The notes below the pieces were generated by a model. That model saw only the letters and a list, made by a program, of their open reading frames with translations. It was not told the DNA's origin and searched no databases. Positions 26,963 through 34,343 of a stretch of DNA of 64,000 nt are shown in pieces; the first letter of the stretch is position 1; every line of letters starts with the position of its first letter. The stretch lies in the NCBI RefSeq assembly GCF_007197735.1, contig NZ_CP041637.1, positions 3,567,001 to 3,631,000 on the forward strand, given 5' to 3'. Origin of the DNA: Formosa sediminum. GTDB lineage: Bacteria; Bacteroidota; Bacteroidia; Flavobacteriales; Flavobacteriaceae. The position numbers and the translations under genes were made by a program.

Positions 26963-27316
26963 TTATTTACCACTATAGATTAAATCGCAATACCAAAACC
27001 CAGAAGGTTTACACTGCTTATTTGGTGCGGGATATTCACGATAGGGTTTACCTCCTACTTCAGAAGCTATTGGCGAATTAAATAAAGAACCGTCGAAGCA
27101 AAAAGTATGAAATTTTCCATTCTCACCACAAGGATCGACATTTTAAGGCAAATTATTAATCATTGCTTCTGTTAGCTCCGGACCTACAAAATCTGAATTA
27201 AAATATTTAGCGTCTTAACAAACTACAATGGCATTCTTATCATCCTGTAACAGCTCAAACAATGCCAGTGCAGAATCTTTACCTGTACTCCAATTAAAAC
27301 AGGTTTTAATACTTAT
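26963..27316 (-). pseudogene. Decayed Dph6-type ATP pyrophosphatase (PP-loop) gene
   Basis: Reading the minus strand from 27316 gives F-N-W-S-T-G-K-D-S-A-L-A-L, the PP-loop of diphthine-ammonia ligase-like ATP pyrophosphatases. This jumps to the family's C-terminal part: A-I-V-V-C, an internal TAA, F-V-G-P-E-L, a second TAA, then N-V-D-P-C-G-E-N-G and F-H-T-F-C-F-D-G. Roughly the middle half of a normal member (about 100 residues) is missing. No start ATG remains; an ATA stands at the likely position. Both stops need only one base change from GAA. It lies between the beta-helix lipoprotein and the S41 peptidase and is in frame with the peptidase stop codon. Confidence 0.85.
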
Positions 27317-27322
27317 AATAGT

Positions 27323-28804
27323 TTAATCTACATACATTACATCAGAAAATGGATGAATAGATTTACTATCACTTATCTCTTCTAAAGTATTTACATCAGA
27401 ACTTGTTTGTCGTCTTCCTATTCCTGTAATATCATCTAAAGCAGCAGCTAATAAAGGCTCGTTAACATCACCCAACACTCCTAAGTTACCATAATCTTCT
27501 TTTAGATAAATATCTGGGTCTAAGCCATCATAATAATCTGTCTTTCCATTTGCATTTAATGACTTATAAATTAAAGGCTGCATTGCATACGTATGGGTTG
27601 CATTTACTTCTGTCTTACTAAAAGTTGGCGAGTCATACACTGTTCTAGATGCTTGATATTTACCTACTGTGACATCTCCAACCTGAACAACATCTATATA
27701 AGGTTCTAAACCATTTATTATTAATTCGCTAGCAGATGCTGTATTGTTAGAAGTAATTACATATACTTTATTAAGATTTAAATGATTTATAGTTTCACTA
27801 AAAGTAACAGAGTTAGATGTGGTTACTTTCTCCATAACATCTACAAACGGATTCAATAAATCGTCTGGACTTTGAGTTTCAAAATAAGTTTGCCAATCAC
27901 TATTCCATTGTTCTTTTACAAAAACTTCGCCTGTAAATTGCCCTGTAATCATAGATGCTAACCATGTCGCTGTACTCACAGAACCGCCAGGATTATAACG
28001 TAAATCTAATACCAAGTTGGTTATGCCTTCACTTTTAAAAGTTCCAAAAACTGCATTTAATTCAGAATCGAAAGCATCTGTTCCTGTAAAGCCATTATAC
28101 ATTAAATATCCTATTTTTTTACCATTAATAGTAAAAACTTCCTGATCGTAAATTGGATTTTCTGTATATACGGATTTTACTAAATCTATTTCTGTAGAAG
28201 TGCTTGTTACCTCATCATCTTCTGTAGTTACTGTACCTTGATTATTATAAGTAGCTAATCCTATAGTATAAGAATCGGCTTCTAAAAGATCTATATTAGT
28301 ATCTGAAGACGAGTTGTAATATAAAGTTATTCCATTTACGGTATTAAAAATATCACCTCGTTTTATCCCTTTAGCTTCAGCATCTGTTCCGGGTAATACA
28401 TAGCGAACATAGCCAAAAACCACATCTGCTACACCTAGTTTTACCAAACCGTATTCCATACCATTTGTAGTTGTTTCTCCACTAAAATACTGCTCTAAAG
28501 CAATATAATCATCTGTAATCCAACTAAAACGATCTTCAGTATCTGTATTATACAACAAACTATTAAACAAATCTTCTGGGGAAGAGTAATTATTTAAATA
28601 GTTTAAATATTCGGTATTTGTAGCAAATCTGTCATCATATAAATTTGGAACGTAGTCTTTATATAGATAGTATCTATTCATCCCACGCCAAACAAAATCA
28701 TTAATGTCTGATGCCGTTACTGAAAAATCATCTTCATCTTTAGCACAATTAGTGAAACAAAATAACATCACTAATATGTAGAAATAGGGTTTTAAATCTT
28801 GCAT
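27323..28804 (-). CDS. S41 family (C-terminal processing type) peptidase, lipoprotein
   Basis: A 493-residue lipoprotein (Cys20 after F-C-F-T-N). Domains: an N-terminal helical part to about 110; a PDZ-like region at about 115-180 (Y-V-L-P-G-T-D-A-E-A-K-G-I-K-R-G-D); and the S41 core with L-V-L-D-L-R-Y-N-P-G-G (substrate cradle) and the catalytic serine in N-T-A-S-A-S-E-L. The general-base lysine is in T-V-G-K-Y. Family members cleave C-terminal ends of envelope proteins or degrade peptides. It diverges from the ECF sigma operon with 126 bp between the start codons, so shared control is possible but not shown. Confidence 0.9.
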   Translation of the reverse strand: MQDLKPYFYILVMLFCFTNCAKDEDDFSVTASDINDFVWRGMNRYYLYKDYVPNLYDDRFATNTEYLNYLNNYSSPEDLFNSLLYNTDTEDRFSWITDDYIALEQYFSGETTTNGMEYGLVKLGVADVVFGYVRYVLPGTDAEAKGIKRGDIFNTVNGITLYYNSSSDTNIDLLEADSYTIGLATYNNQGTVTTEDDEVTSTSTEIDLVKSVYTENPIYDQEVFTINGKKIGYLMYNGFTGTDAFDSELNAVFGTFKSEGITNLVLDLRYNPGGSVSTATWLASMITGQFTGEVFVKEQWNSDWQTYFETQSPDDLLNPFVDVMEKVTTSNSVTFSETINHLNLNKVYVITSNNTASASELIINGLEPYIDVVQVGDVTVGKYQASRTVYDSPTFSKTEVNATHTYAMQPLIYKSLNANGKTDYYDGLDPDIYLKEDYGNLGVLGDVNEPLLAAALDDITGIGRRQTSSDVNTLEEISDSKSIHPFSDVMYVD

Positions 28805-28930
28805 GTTTACTTAAGGTATAATCGCTAAATTTACTTGAATTAAAATCAGTTTAAAAATTTTTAGTAACAAAATATATAATCAGTCGTCGTAATATTAAAT
28901 AACCACAAGTAGAAGTAACCGACCAACCAA

Positions 28931-29440
28931 ATGACTCAGTCAGAATTTTTAAAAACTGTAATGCCCTTTAAAGATAAAGTGTATCGTTTAGCAAAACGAT
29001 TACTGGTATCTAATGAAGAAGCAGAAGATGCAACACAAGAAGTGTTACTTAAATTATGGTCTAATAAAAAGAAAATGGAAACTTATAAAAACATTGAAGC
29101 CTTTTCTATGACTATGACTAAAAATTTGTGTTTTGACAAGTTAAAATCTAAACAAGCTCAAAATTTAAAAATTGTACATAGTAATTATGAAGATCATAAA
29201 ACCAGCCTTCAAAAACAGGTTGAAACAACAGATAGTTTAGATTGGGTTGGAAAAATTATTGAAACATTACCAGAACAACAACGCCTAATTATACAATTAA
29301 GAGATATTGAACAATACGATTTAGATGAAATTTGCAAAATGCTGAATATGAAAAATACAGCAGTAAGAGTTGCTCTATCTAGAGCAAGAAAAACAATACG
29401 AGAACAATTAACTAATACACATAATTATGGTATTAAATAA
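28931..29440 (+). CDS. ECF-type RNA polymerase sigma factor
   Basis: A 169-residue sigma-70 family factor with only regions 2 and 4. Region 2 is about 8-75 (E-E-A-E-D-A-T-Q-E-V, then the F-S-M-T-M-T-K-N-L-C-F-D promoter-melting segment). Region 4 is about 105-160 (L-P-E-Q-Q-R-L-I-I-Q-L-R-D, and the helix-turn-helix Y-D-L-D-E-I-C-K-M-L-N). It directs RNA polymerase to a small regulon. The next gene overlaps its 3' end by 14 bp and encodes a one-pass membrane protein, the usual arrangement for an anti-sigma factor. It leads a four-gene operon ending with two DUF4252 proteins. Confidence 0.93.
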   Translation: MTQSEFLKTVMPFKDKVYRLAKRLLVSNEEAEDATQEVLLKLWSNKKKMETYKNIEAFSMTMTKNLCFDKLKSKQAQNLKIVHSNYEDHKTSLQKQVETTDSLDWVGKIIETLPEQQRLIIQLRDIEQYDLDEICKMLNMKNTAVRVALSRARKTIREQLTNTHNYGIK

Positions 29441-29918
29441 AATAGAACAGTTACTTGAAAAGTACGAAAATGCAGAAACTACTTTACAAGAAGAACAAGA
29501 ATTAAAAACTTACTTTTCGCAAGACCAGATTGCACCTCATTTAGAAGTGTACAGACCATTATTTGCATATTATAAAGCCAGTAAACATGAAACATTTACC
29601 AAAGACATTCCATTAAAAACTAAAAACACAAATGTGTATAAATGGTTAACAGTCGCAGCTGTAGGAGTATTAATGCTAGGGTTTTATTTTAATACGTCTA
29701 AACACATCACAACAACCGATGACGATTTAGGAACAATTCAAGATCCTGAACTAGCCTATAACGAAGTTGTTAATACTTTAGAACTTATTTCTAAAACACT
29801 AAATAAAGGTACAGCTACAGTCGGGTATTTACAGACCTACAATCAAGGAATTGCAACAGTAAATTACATTCACGAATTAGAACACACGTCTAACATTATT
29901 TTCAAAAACAATAAATAA
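29427..29918 (+). CDS. Putative anti-sigma factor, single-pass membrane protein
   Basis: A 163-residue protein with a cytoplasmic N-terminal part of about 70 residues (I-E-Q-L-L-E-K-Y-E-N-A-E-T-T), one hydrophobic segment at about 72-87 (W-L-T-V-A-A-V-G-V-L-M-L-G) and a C-terminal periplasmic part. It lacks the H-x3-C-x2-C zinc motif of ZAS anti-sigma factors. The gene overlaps the sigma gene and is cotranslated with it. Role as anti-sigma is inferred from position and topology only. The short start E-x3-L-E-K-Y-x-N-A resembles small regulatory domains seen beside Bacteroidota ECF factors. Confidence 0.7.
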   Translation: MVLNKIEQLLEKYENAETTLQEEQELKTYFSQDQIAPHLEVYRPLFAYYKASKHETFTKDIPLKTKNTNVYKWLTVAAVGVLMLGFYFNTSKHITTTDDDLGTIQDPELAYNEVVNTLELISKTLNKGTATVGYLQTYNQGIATVNYIHELEHTSNIIFKNNK

Positions 29919-29923
29919 AAATT

Positions 29924-30511
29924 ATGAAAACGATAAACAAAAACCCAAATACAATGACAAAAAAAATAATCTTATTTGCCTTAATAATGGTCTTACTTCC
30001 TGCAAGTATGATGGCACAATCTATATTTGACAAGTACAGTGAAAACCCAGATGTAACTTACGTTAACATTAAACCAAAAATGTTTCAGATGTTAGCAAAA
30101 TTAGACATTAGCACAGACGATCCAGAATCTCAAGCCTATTTAAATATGGTTAATAGCATTACAAGTTTTAAAACTATAATTACAGACGACAAAGCTATAG
30201 CGGCAGATATCTCTAAATGGATGACTTCTAAAAAAGGGGGCTTAGACGAGCTTATGGAAGTTAAAGATGGAGGTCGCGAAGTAAAATTTTATGTGAAAGA
30301 AGGTCGCGATGCAGATCACGTAAAAGAATTATTAATTTTTGTGAATGGTATAGGTGATTTATCTAAAGATGCCAATATTGAAATTAACGGTAAAAACCGT
30401 GAAATTGAAACGGTAGTTGCACTTTTAACAGGTGATATTGATTTAAATGAAATCTCTAAACTTACAAGTAAAATGAATATTCCTGGTGGCGAACATTTAA
30501 AAAACAAATAA
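29924..30511 (+). CDS. DUF4252 domain-containing secreted protein
   Basis: A 195-residue exported protein of the DUF4252 family. An alternative ATG at 29954 gives a signal peptide of more usual length (T-K-K-I-I-L-F-A-L-I, cleaved near M-M-A-Q-S); the upstream start at 29924 adds ten residues. The mature part is a small alpha/beta domain with no recognisable catalytic residues. Function unknown. It is the third gene of the ECF operon, 5 bp after the anti-sigma-like gene, and is followed by a second DUF4252 member made as a lipoprotein. Confidence 0.85.
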   Translation: MKTINKNPNTMTKKIILFALIMVLLPASMMAQSIFDKYSENPDVTYVNIKPKMFQMLAKLDISTDDPESQAYLNMVNSITSFKTIITDDKAIAADISKWMTSKKGGLDELMEVKDGGREVKFYVKEGRDADHVKELLIFVNGIGDLSKDANIEINGKNREIETVVALLTGDIDLNEISKLTSKMNIPGGEHLKNK

Positions 30512-30571
30512 CATTCAACCTATAACCGAGTACTTTACACATAAGTACTCGGTAAAATACTCTTAAAACAT

Positions 30572-31117
30572 ATGAAAGCACAGCACTCTATTTTTATTCT
30601 AGCAATTTGTTTTACTTTATTTCTTACAAGTTGCAATTCTACCCCTACACTACAAACTTATATTGTAGATCACCAAGAAGCTCCTAACTTTACAACGGTA
30701 GATTTACCTCTATCTGTTTTAAAAGTAGATCAGACTAAATTAAATGAAGATCAGAAAACAGCTTATAACGCTATAAAACGATTAAACTTTTTAGGCTATA
30801 AAAAAGAAACAACTGATTCTGATACTTATTTAAACGAAAAAACACAAGTAGAAAACATTTTAAACGACGAGGCGTATAATGAACTTATGGTCATTAATAA
30901 TCATGGAGGAAAGTTTACGCTTAAATATCTAGGAGATGATGACCAATCTATAGACGAGTTAATTGTTTACGGCAATGCTAAAGATACAGGTTTTGGAATT
31001 TTAAGAGTATTAGGAGACGATATGAATCCATCGCAAATTATGTCTTTAGCCAAAGTTTTAGAACAAGGTGATGTAGACATGTCTCAAGTAGAAGGGCTTG
31101 TAAAGTTCTTCAACTAG
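30572..31117 (+). CDS. DUF4252 domain-containing lipoprotein
   Basis: A 181-residue lipoprotein (L-F-L-T-S-C, Cys21) related to its upstream neighbour, with the shared pattern of a charged helix, N-D-E-A-Y-N-E-L-M-V-I and a C-terminal M-S-L-A-K-V-L-E-Q-G-D. Two members of one family, one soluble and one lipid-anchored, may form a periplasmic pair. No enzymatic motif is evident. It closes the ECF sigma operon; a bidirectional terminator lies 19 bp past the stop. The 60-bp gap to the first DUF4252 gene is the largest in the operon. Confidence 0.82.
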   Translation: MKAQHSIFILAICFTLFLTSCNSTPTLQTYIVDHQEAPNFTTVDLPLSVLKVDQTKLNEDQKTAYNAIKRLNFLGYKKETTDSDTYLNEKTQVENILNDEAYNELMVINNHGGKFTLKYLGDDDQSIDELIVYGNAKDTGFGILRVLGDDMNPSQIMSLAKVLEQGDVDMSQVEGLVKFFN

Positions 31118-31135
31118 AGCACCATTAATAATAAA

Positions 31136-31167
31136 AAAAGGCTACTCAAAATATTGAATAGCCTTTT
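31136..31167. terminator. Bidirectional terminator between DUF4252 and yajC
   Basis: AAAAGGCTA (31136-31144) pairs with TAGCCTTTT (31159-31167). A/T runs occur on both sides, between converging genes. Confidence 0.75.
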
Positions 31168-31189
31168 ATATTTATATAACTAAAGGAAA

Positions 31190-31483
31190 TTATTTAGTCA
31201 CTTCACTTTTATTTAAAGCAGAACTCATTTCCATAGAAATAGATGCTCTTTCAAACTTAATCTTACCTGCAAGTGTTTCAATTACACAAGTATTATCTTT
31301 ATCGTTTAAGTCTACAACCTTTCCGTGCATACCACTTTTAGTAATTACACGATCTCCGCGTTTTAATTCGCTAGCGAATTTCTTTTCTTTTTTCTGACGT
31401 TTCATTTGTGGTGCAATCATAAAGAAATACACAACCACAAACATTAATATAAACGGTAAAAATGAACTTATACCTTCTCCCAT
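31190..31483 (-). CDS. yajC: Preprotein translocase subunit YajC
   Basis: A 97-residue Sec accessory protein of the SecDF-YajC complex in the inner membrane. Residues about 6-24 form the single membrane segment (L-P-F-I-L-M-F-V-V-V-Y-F-F-M-I-A-P), followed by Q-M-K-R-Q-K-K and the conserved soluble domain with G-D-R-V-I-T-K-S-G-M-H-G-K-V. Length and motifs match the family. It lies 4 bp downstream of the DUF1573 gene, and nusB is just upstream of that, a typical flavobacterial group. Confidence 0.95.
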   Translation of the reverse strand: MGEGISSFLPFILMFVVVYFFMIAPQMKRQKKEKKFASELKRGDRVITKSGMHGKVVDLNDKDNTCVIETLAGKIKFERASISMEMSSALNKSEVTK

Positions 31484-31487
31484 TATC

Positions 31488-31982
31488 TTAAGACTGAATT
31501 TGAGGTGTTGCTAAATGAGGTTTTACTGCCGAGTTAGGATCAGGCTTAACAAAAGCTTTAATCTTAACCATATCCTTACCTGATTCAGTATTAGAAGTTA
31601 CAGTAATTGTTTTTGTAACATTGTTAGCTCCAGAACCGTTAAATTTAACTGTAAATTTACCTGATTCTCCTGGTGCTAATGGTGCTTTACTCCAATCTTG
31701 AGGAACTGTACATCCACAAGAACTAGCAATATTAGTAATCACTAAAGGCGCTTCTCCAGTGTTGGTATATTCAAAAACAGTTTCAACAGCAGTTTTAGAT
31801 TCTATTGTTCCAAAATCGTGCTCTGTCTCTATAAATGTAATTTTAGGAAATTTAGAAGAATTTGCATCACGTTCTGCAGCTACAGCTACGTTTTCTTCGT
31901 TTACTTTTTTTGAAGCATCCTCTTTACACGCTGTAAAAGCGATTAGACATAATGCGCCTAATCCTAATATCATTTTTTTCAT
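31488..31982 (-). CDS. DUF1573 domain-containing lipoprotein
   Basis: A 164-residue lipoprotein, with the start taken at 31982 because the sequence from there (M-K-K-M-I-L-G-L-G-A-L-C-L-I-A-F-T-A-C) is a normal lipoprotein signal. The in-frame ATG at 32027 would add 15 residues that break it. The mature part is the DUF1573 beta-sandwich (H-D-F-G-T-I-E, I-A-S-S-C-G-C-T-V-P-Q-D-W), an ASH/Ig-like fold common in Bacteroidota with no established activity. It is cotranscribed with yajC (4-bp gap) and follows nusB. Confidence 0.85.
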   Translation of the reverse strand: MKKMILGLGALCLIAFTACKEDASKKVNEENVAVAAERDANSSKFPKITFIETEHDFGTIESKTAVETVFEYTNTGEAPLVITNIASSCGCTVPQDWSKAPLAPGESGKFTVKFNGSGANNVTKTITVTSNTESGKDMVKIKAFVKPDPNSAVKPHLATPQIQS

Positions 31983-32027
31983 AATAAATATTTTTTTTAA
32001 AGTTATAAAAGTAATAATTATTTCCAA

Positions 32028-32972
32028 CTACATCAACCCTCTTCCAACTTTATTTAAAGTTCCGTTTTGCTGATATTCTTTAACCAATTTATCTAAAATA
32101 CCATTTATAAAAATACTACTTTTTGGAGTTGAATATTCTTTAGCTATTTCCAGATATTCGTTGATGGTAACTTTAACAGGAATAGATGGAAAATTCTGAA
32201 TTTCACACACGGCCATTTGCATTAAAATATAATCAATTTGTGCGATGCGTTCCGCTTCCCAGTTTTTAGCTTTTTTATCTATTTCTGCATTTAATTTGGT
32301 AGTATTTAAGATGGTTTTCTTAAATAAACTCACAGCAAATTCTTTATCGTCTAAATCTTTATATAACTTAGGTACAAAATAAGACTCAGAAACATTGGGC
32401 TTACTTTTACGCAATAATTTTAATATGGCAGTATTAACTGTAGGTAAATCGTCTAACCATGTTAAATTTTTATCTTCTAAATAATCGTATAATTTTTCGT
32501 TTGGTGCAATAATTTCTTTAAACACATCTACTATAAAATGCTTATCGGCTTTAAAATCTGAGGTACGAGTTTGCATGTATTCTTTATACAAATCGCTAGC
32601 CAATATGGCTTTATAAATAACGTCTACATATTCGTTATCTAGAGTCCAATTATCTACACCATACGTTCTTATAGTATCTTGAAGAAGGCTGTTATGTTTT
32701 AATAATTGAAGCACTTCATTATTAACCAATTTTTTATTTGGATTTTTATCTTCTGAAGTTGCTAAATGTTTTAATTGAGATTTATCAAGGTGATCTTCAA
32801 CACGTTTTTGAACCTCAATTAATAGTGATAATTGTAACAGATAGAGATGATACATATCGTCTAAACTATTTATTAAAAACTTCTGATCGTTTTTAAAATC
32901 TCCACTTTCACCACCTTTAAAAGCATAGATGGTTTGCATTACTTTTACGCGAATATGTCTTCTATTAAGCAT
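32028..32972 (-). CDS. nusB: Transcription antitermination factor NusB (long form)
   Basis: A 314-residue protein, about twice the usual NusB length, as is normal in Bacteroidota. It starts with R-R-H-I-R-V-K-V-M-Q-T-I-Y-A-F, and the RNA- and NusE-binding helical domain is in the last 130 residues (I-D-Y-I-L-M-Q-M-A-V-C-E, T-I-N-E-Y-L-E-I-A-K-E-Y, F-I-N-G-I-L-D). The middle is extra helical sequence of unknown use. NusB with NusE binds boxA of rRNA leader transcripts. It leads the nusB-DUF1573-yajC group. Confidence 0.93.
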   Translation of the reverse strand: MLNRRHIRVKVMQTIYAFKGGESGDFKNDQKFLINSLDDMYHLYLLQLSLLIEVQKRVEDHLDKSQLKHLATSEDKNPNKKLVNNEVLQLLKHNSLLQDTIRTYGVDNWTLDNEYVDVIYKAILASDLYKEYMQTRTSDFKADKHFIVDVFKEIIAPNEKLYDYLEDKNLTWLDDLPTVNTAILKLLRKSKPNVSESYFVPKLYKDLDDKEFAVSLFKKTILNTTKLNAEIDKKAKNWEAERIAQIDYILMQMAVCEIQNFPSIPVKVTINEYLEIAKEYSTPKSSIFINGILDKLVKEYQQNGTLNKVGRGLM

Positions 32973-33040
32973 AGTTACAAAGAACTTTTAACCTCCTTTT
33001 TTGGAGCATGAATGATTACCTGGCAGGCATTTTTAATTAT

Positions 33041-33070
33041 AAAAGCCGAAAGTTAAATTAACTTTCGGCT
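33041..33070 (-). terminator. Terminator of the leucine-dehydrogenase-type gene
   Basis: A strong inverted repeat (33044-33056 with 33058-33070, including AGCCGAAAGTT) is followed on the minus strand by a T-run, 30 bp past the dehydrogenase stop codon. Confidence 0.8.
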
Positions 33071-33099
33071 GCAAAAATAAGGTTTTTAATCAAATAACA

Positions 33100-34203
33100 T
33101 TATTTATTATTCGCTTTTTTTCTAGCATCTATTCTAGCTGTAGCAACACTTAATGCGGCCTGATTTGTTGTCATTTTATACACATCGGCGTTATTAAGAA
33201 TTTCTAGAGTTGTATTATAAATATTTTGAGTTTTACTCATAATTTCATCCTTCCCGTATTTTGCGATTTCTGCATATACGTTAATTATACCACCAGCATT
33301 AATTAAAAAATCTGGAGCATACACAATCCCTCTATTTTGAAGAATAGCACCGTGTACTTGCTCATTAGCTAACTGATTGTTAGCTGCACCAGCGATAACT
33401 TGTGCTTGTATTTTATTTACAGTATCGTCGTTTATGGTTGCACCTAAAGCACAAGGAGCATAAATATCTACAGCTTCACTATACAAATCTGTTCCTTGAT
33501 AAATTTTAGCACCATAAGTTTTACTTACAACTTCTAAACGCTCTTTATTTAAATCGGTAATAATAACTTTAGCACCTTCTTTAGTTAAATAGTCTACTAA
33601 AGTTTCACCAACATGTCCTATACCTTGAACCAAAACAGATTTACCGTCTAGATTTTCTGAACCAAATTTAAATTTGGCTGCAGCTTTCATTCCCATATAT
33701 ACACCATAAGCTGTAACTGGAGAAGGATTTCCTGCACCCCCTTTAGATTCTGATATTCCTGTTACATAAGGTGTAACTTCATGAACCAAATCCATATCAG
33801 ACGTTTCCATACCAACATCTTCAGCAGTAATGTATTTTCCGCTTAAAGAATGTACATATTCACCAAATTTTTTCATTAATTCTGGCGATTTTTGTGTTTT
33901 GGCATTACCTATAATCACAGCTTTCCCTCCACCTAAGTCTAACCCAGTAACGGCTGCTTTATAAGTCATTCCTCTTGACAAACGCAACACATCGTTTAAC
34001 GCTTCCCATTCGTTATTGTAATTCCACATTCTAGTTCCTCCCAATGCAGGTCCTAATACCGTGTTATGAATACCAATAATTGCTTTTAAACCTGTATCTT
34101 TGTCATTGCAAAAAACAACTTGCTCATGATTATTAAAAGAATGTTGTCCAAAAACCGGATCAACTTTATACAGTTCATTTGCACTTAAAACCTCTGAAAC
34201 CAT
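33100..34203 (-). CDS. Glu/Leu/Phe/Val dehydrogenase (leucine dehydrogenase type)
   Basis: A 367-residue amino-acid dehydrogenase that deaminates branched-chain or related amino acids to 2-oxo acids with NAD. Conserved parts are G-P-A-L-G-G-T-R-M, the catalytic lysine region L-G-G-G-K-A-V-I, T-A-E-D-V-G (active-site Asp), and the Rossmann motif V-Q-G-I-G-H-V-G at about 199-206. Its length fits leucine dehydrogenase better than glutamate dehydrogenase. It is a single-gene unit with a well-formed promoter upstream and a terminator downstream. Confidence 0.92.
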   Translation of the reverse strand: MVSEVLSANELYKVDPVFGQHSFNNHEQVVFCNDKDTGLKAIIGIHNTVLGPALGGTRMWNYNNEWEALNDVLRLSRGMTYKAAVTGLDLGGGKAVIIGNAKTQKSPELMKKFGEYVHSLSGKYITAEDVGMETSDMDLVHEVTPYVTGISESKGGAGNPSPVTAYGVYMGMKAAAKFKFGSENLDGKSVLVQGIGHVGETLVDYLTKEGAKVIITDLNKERLEVVSKTYGAKIYQGTDLYSEAVDIYAPCALGATINDDTVNKIQAQVIAGAANNQLANEQVHGAILQNRGIVYAPDFLINAGGIINVYAEIAKYGKDEIMSKTQNIYNTTLEILNNADVYKMTTNQAALSVATARIDARKKANNK

Positions 34204-34259
34204 TTTAATTATGTATTAATTATATTTGATTGATTTGATATTTTAATAAAAACTAGATG

Positions 34260-34291
34260 CAAATCTATATCTTTATTACAATATTTTCAAA
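34260..34291 (-). promoter_or_regulatory. Promoter of the leucine-dehydrogenase-type gene
   Basis: On the minus strand, TTTG at 34291-34288 and TAGATTTG at 34267-34260 match the Bacteroidota -33 and -7 elements with a 20-nt spacer. This is the best-formed promoter I found in the window. The predicted leader is about 50 nt. Confidence 0.55.
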
Positions 34292-34343
34292 CAAATAAAG
34301 GTTAAATTATGAATAATTTAAATTAAAAAATCTTAACCGGTTA

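Noticed and set aside
26959-27322. Small coding genes in this gap
   Set aside because: Both strands have frequent stops; the only coherent signal is the Dph6-like pseudogene.
31983-32027. Longer start of the DUF1573 gene
   Set aside because: The added residues come before a normal lipoprotein signal peptide and would place it internally; ATG at 31982 is preferred.
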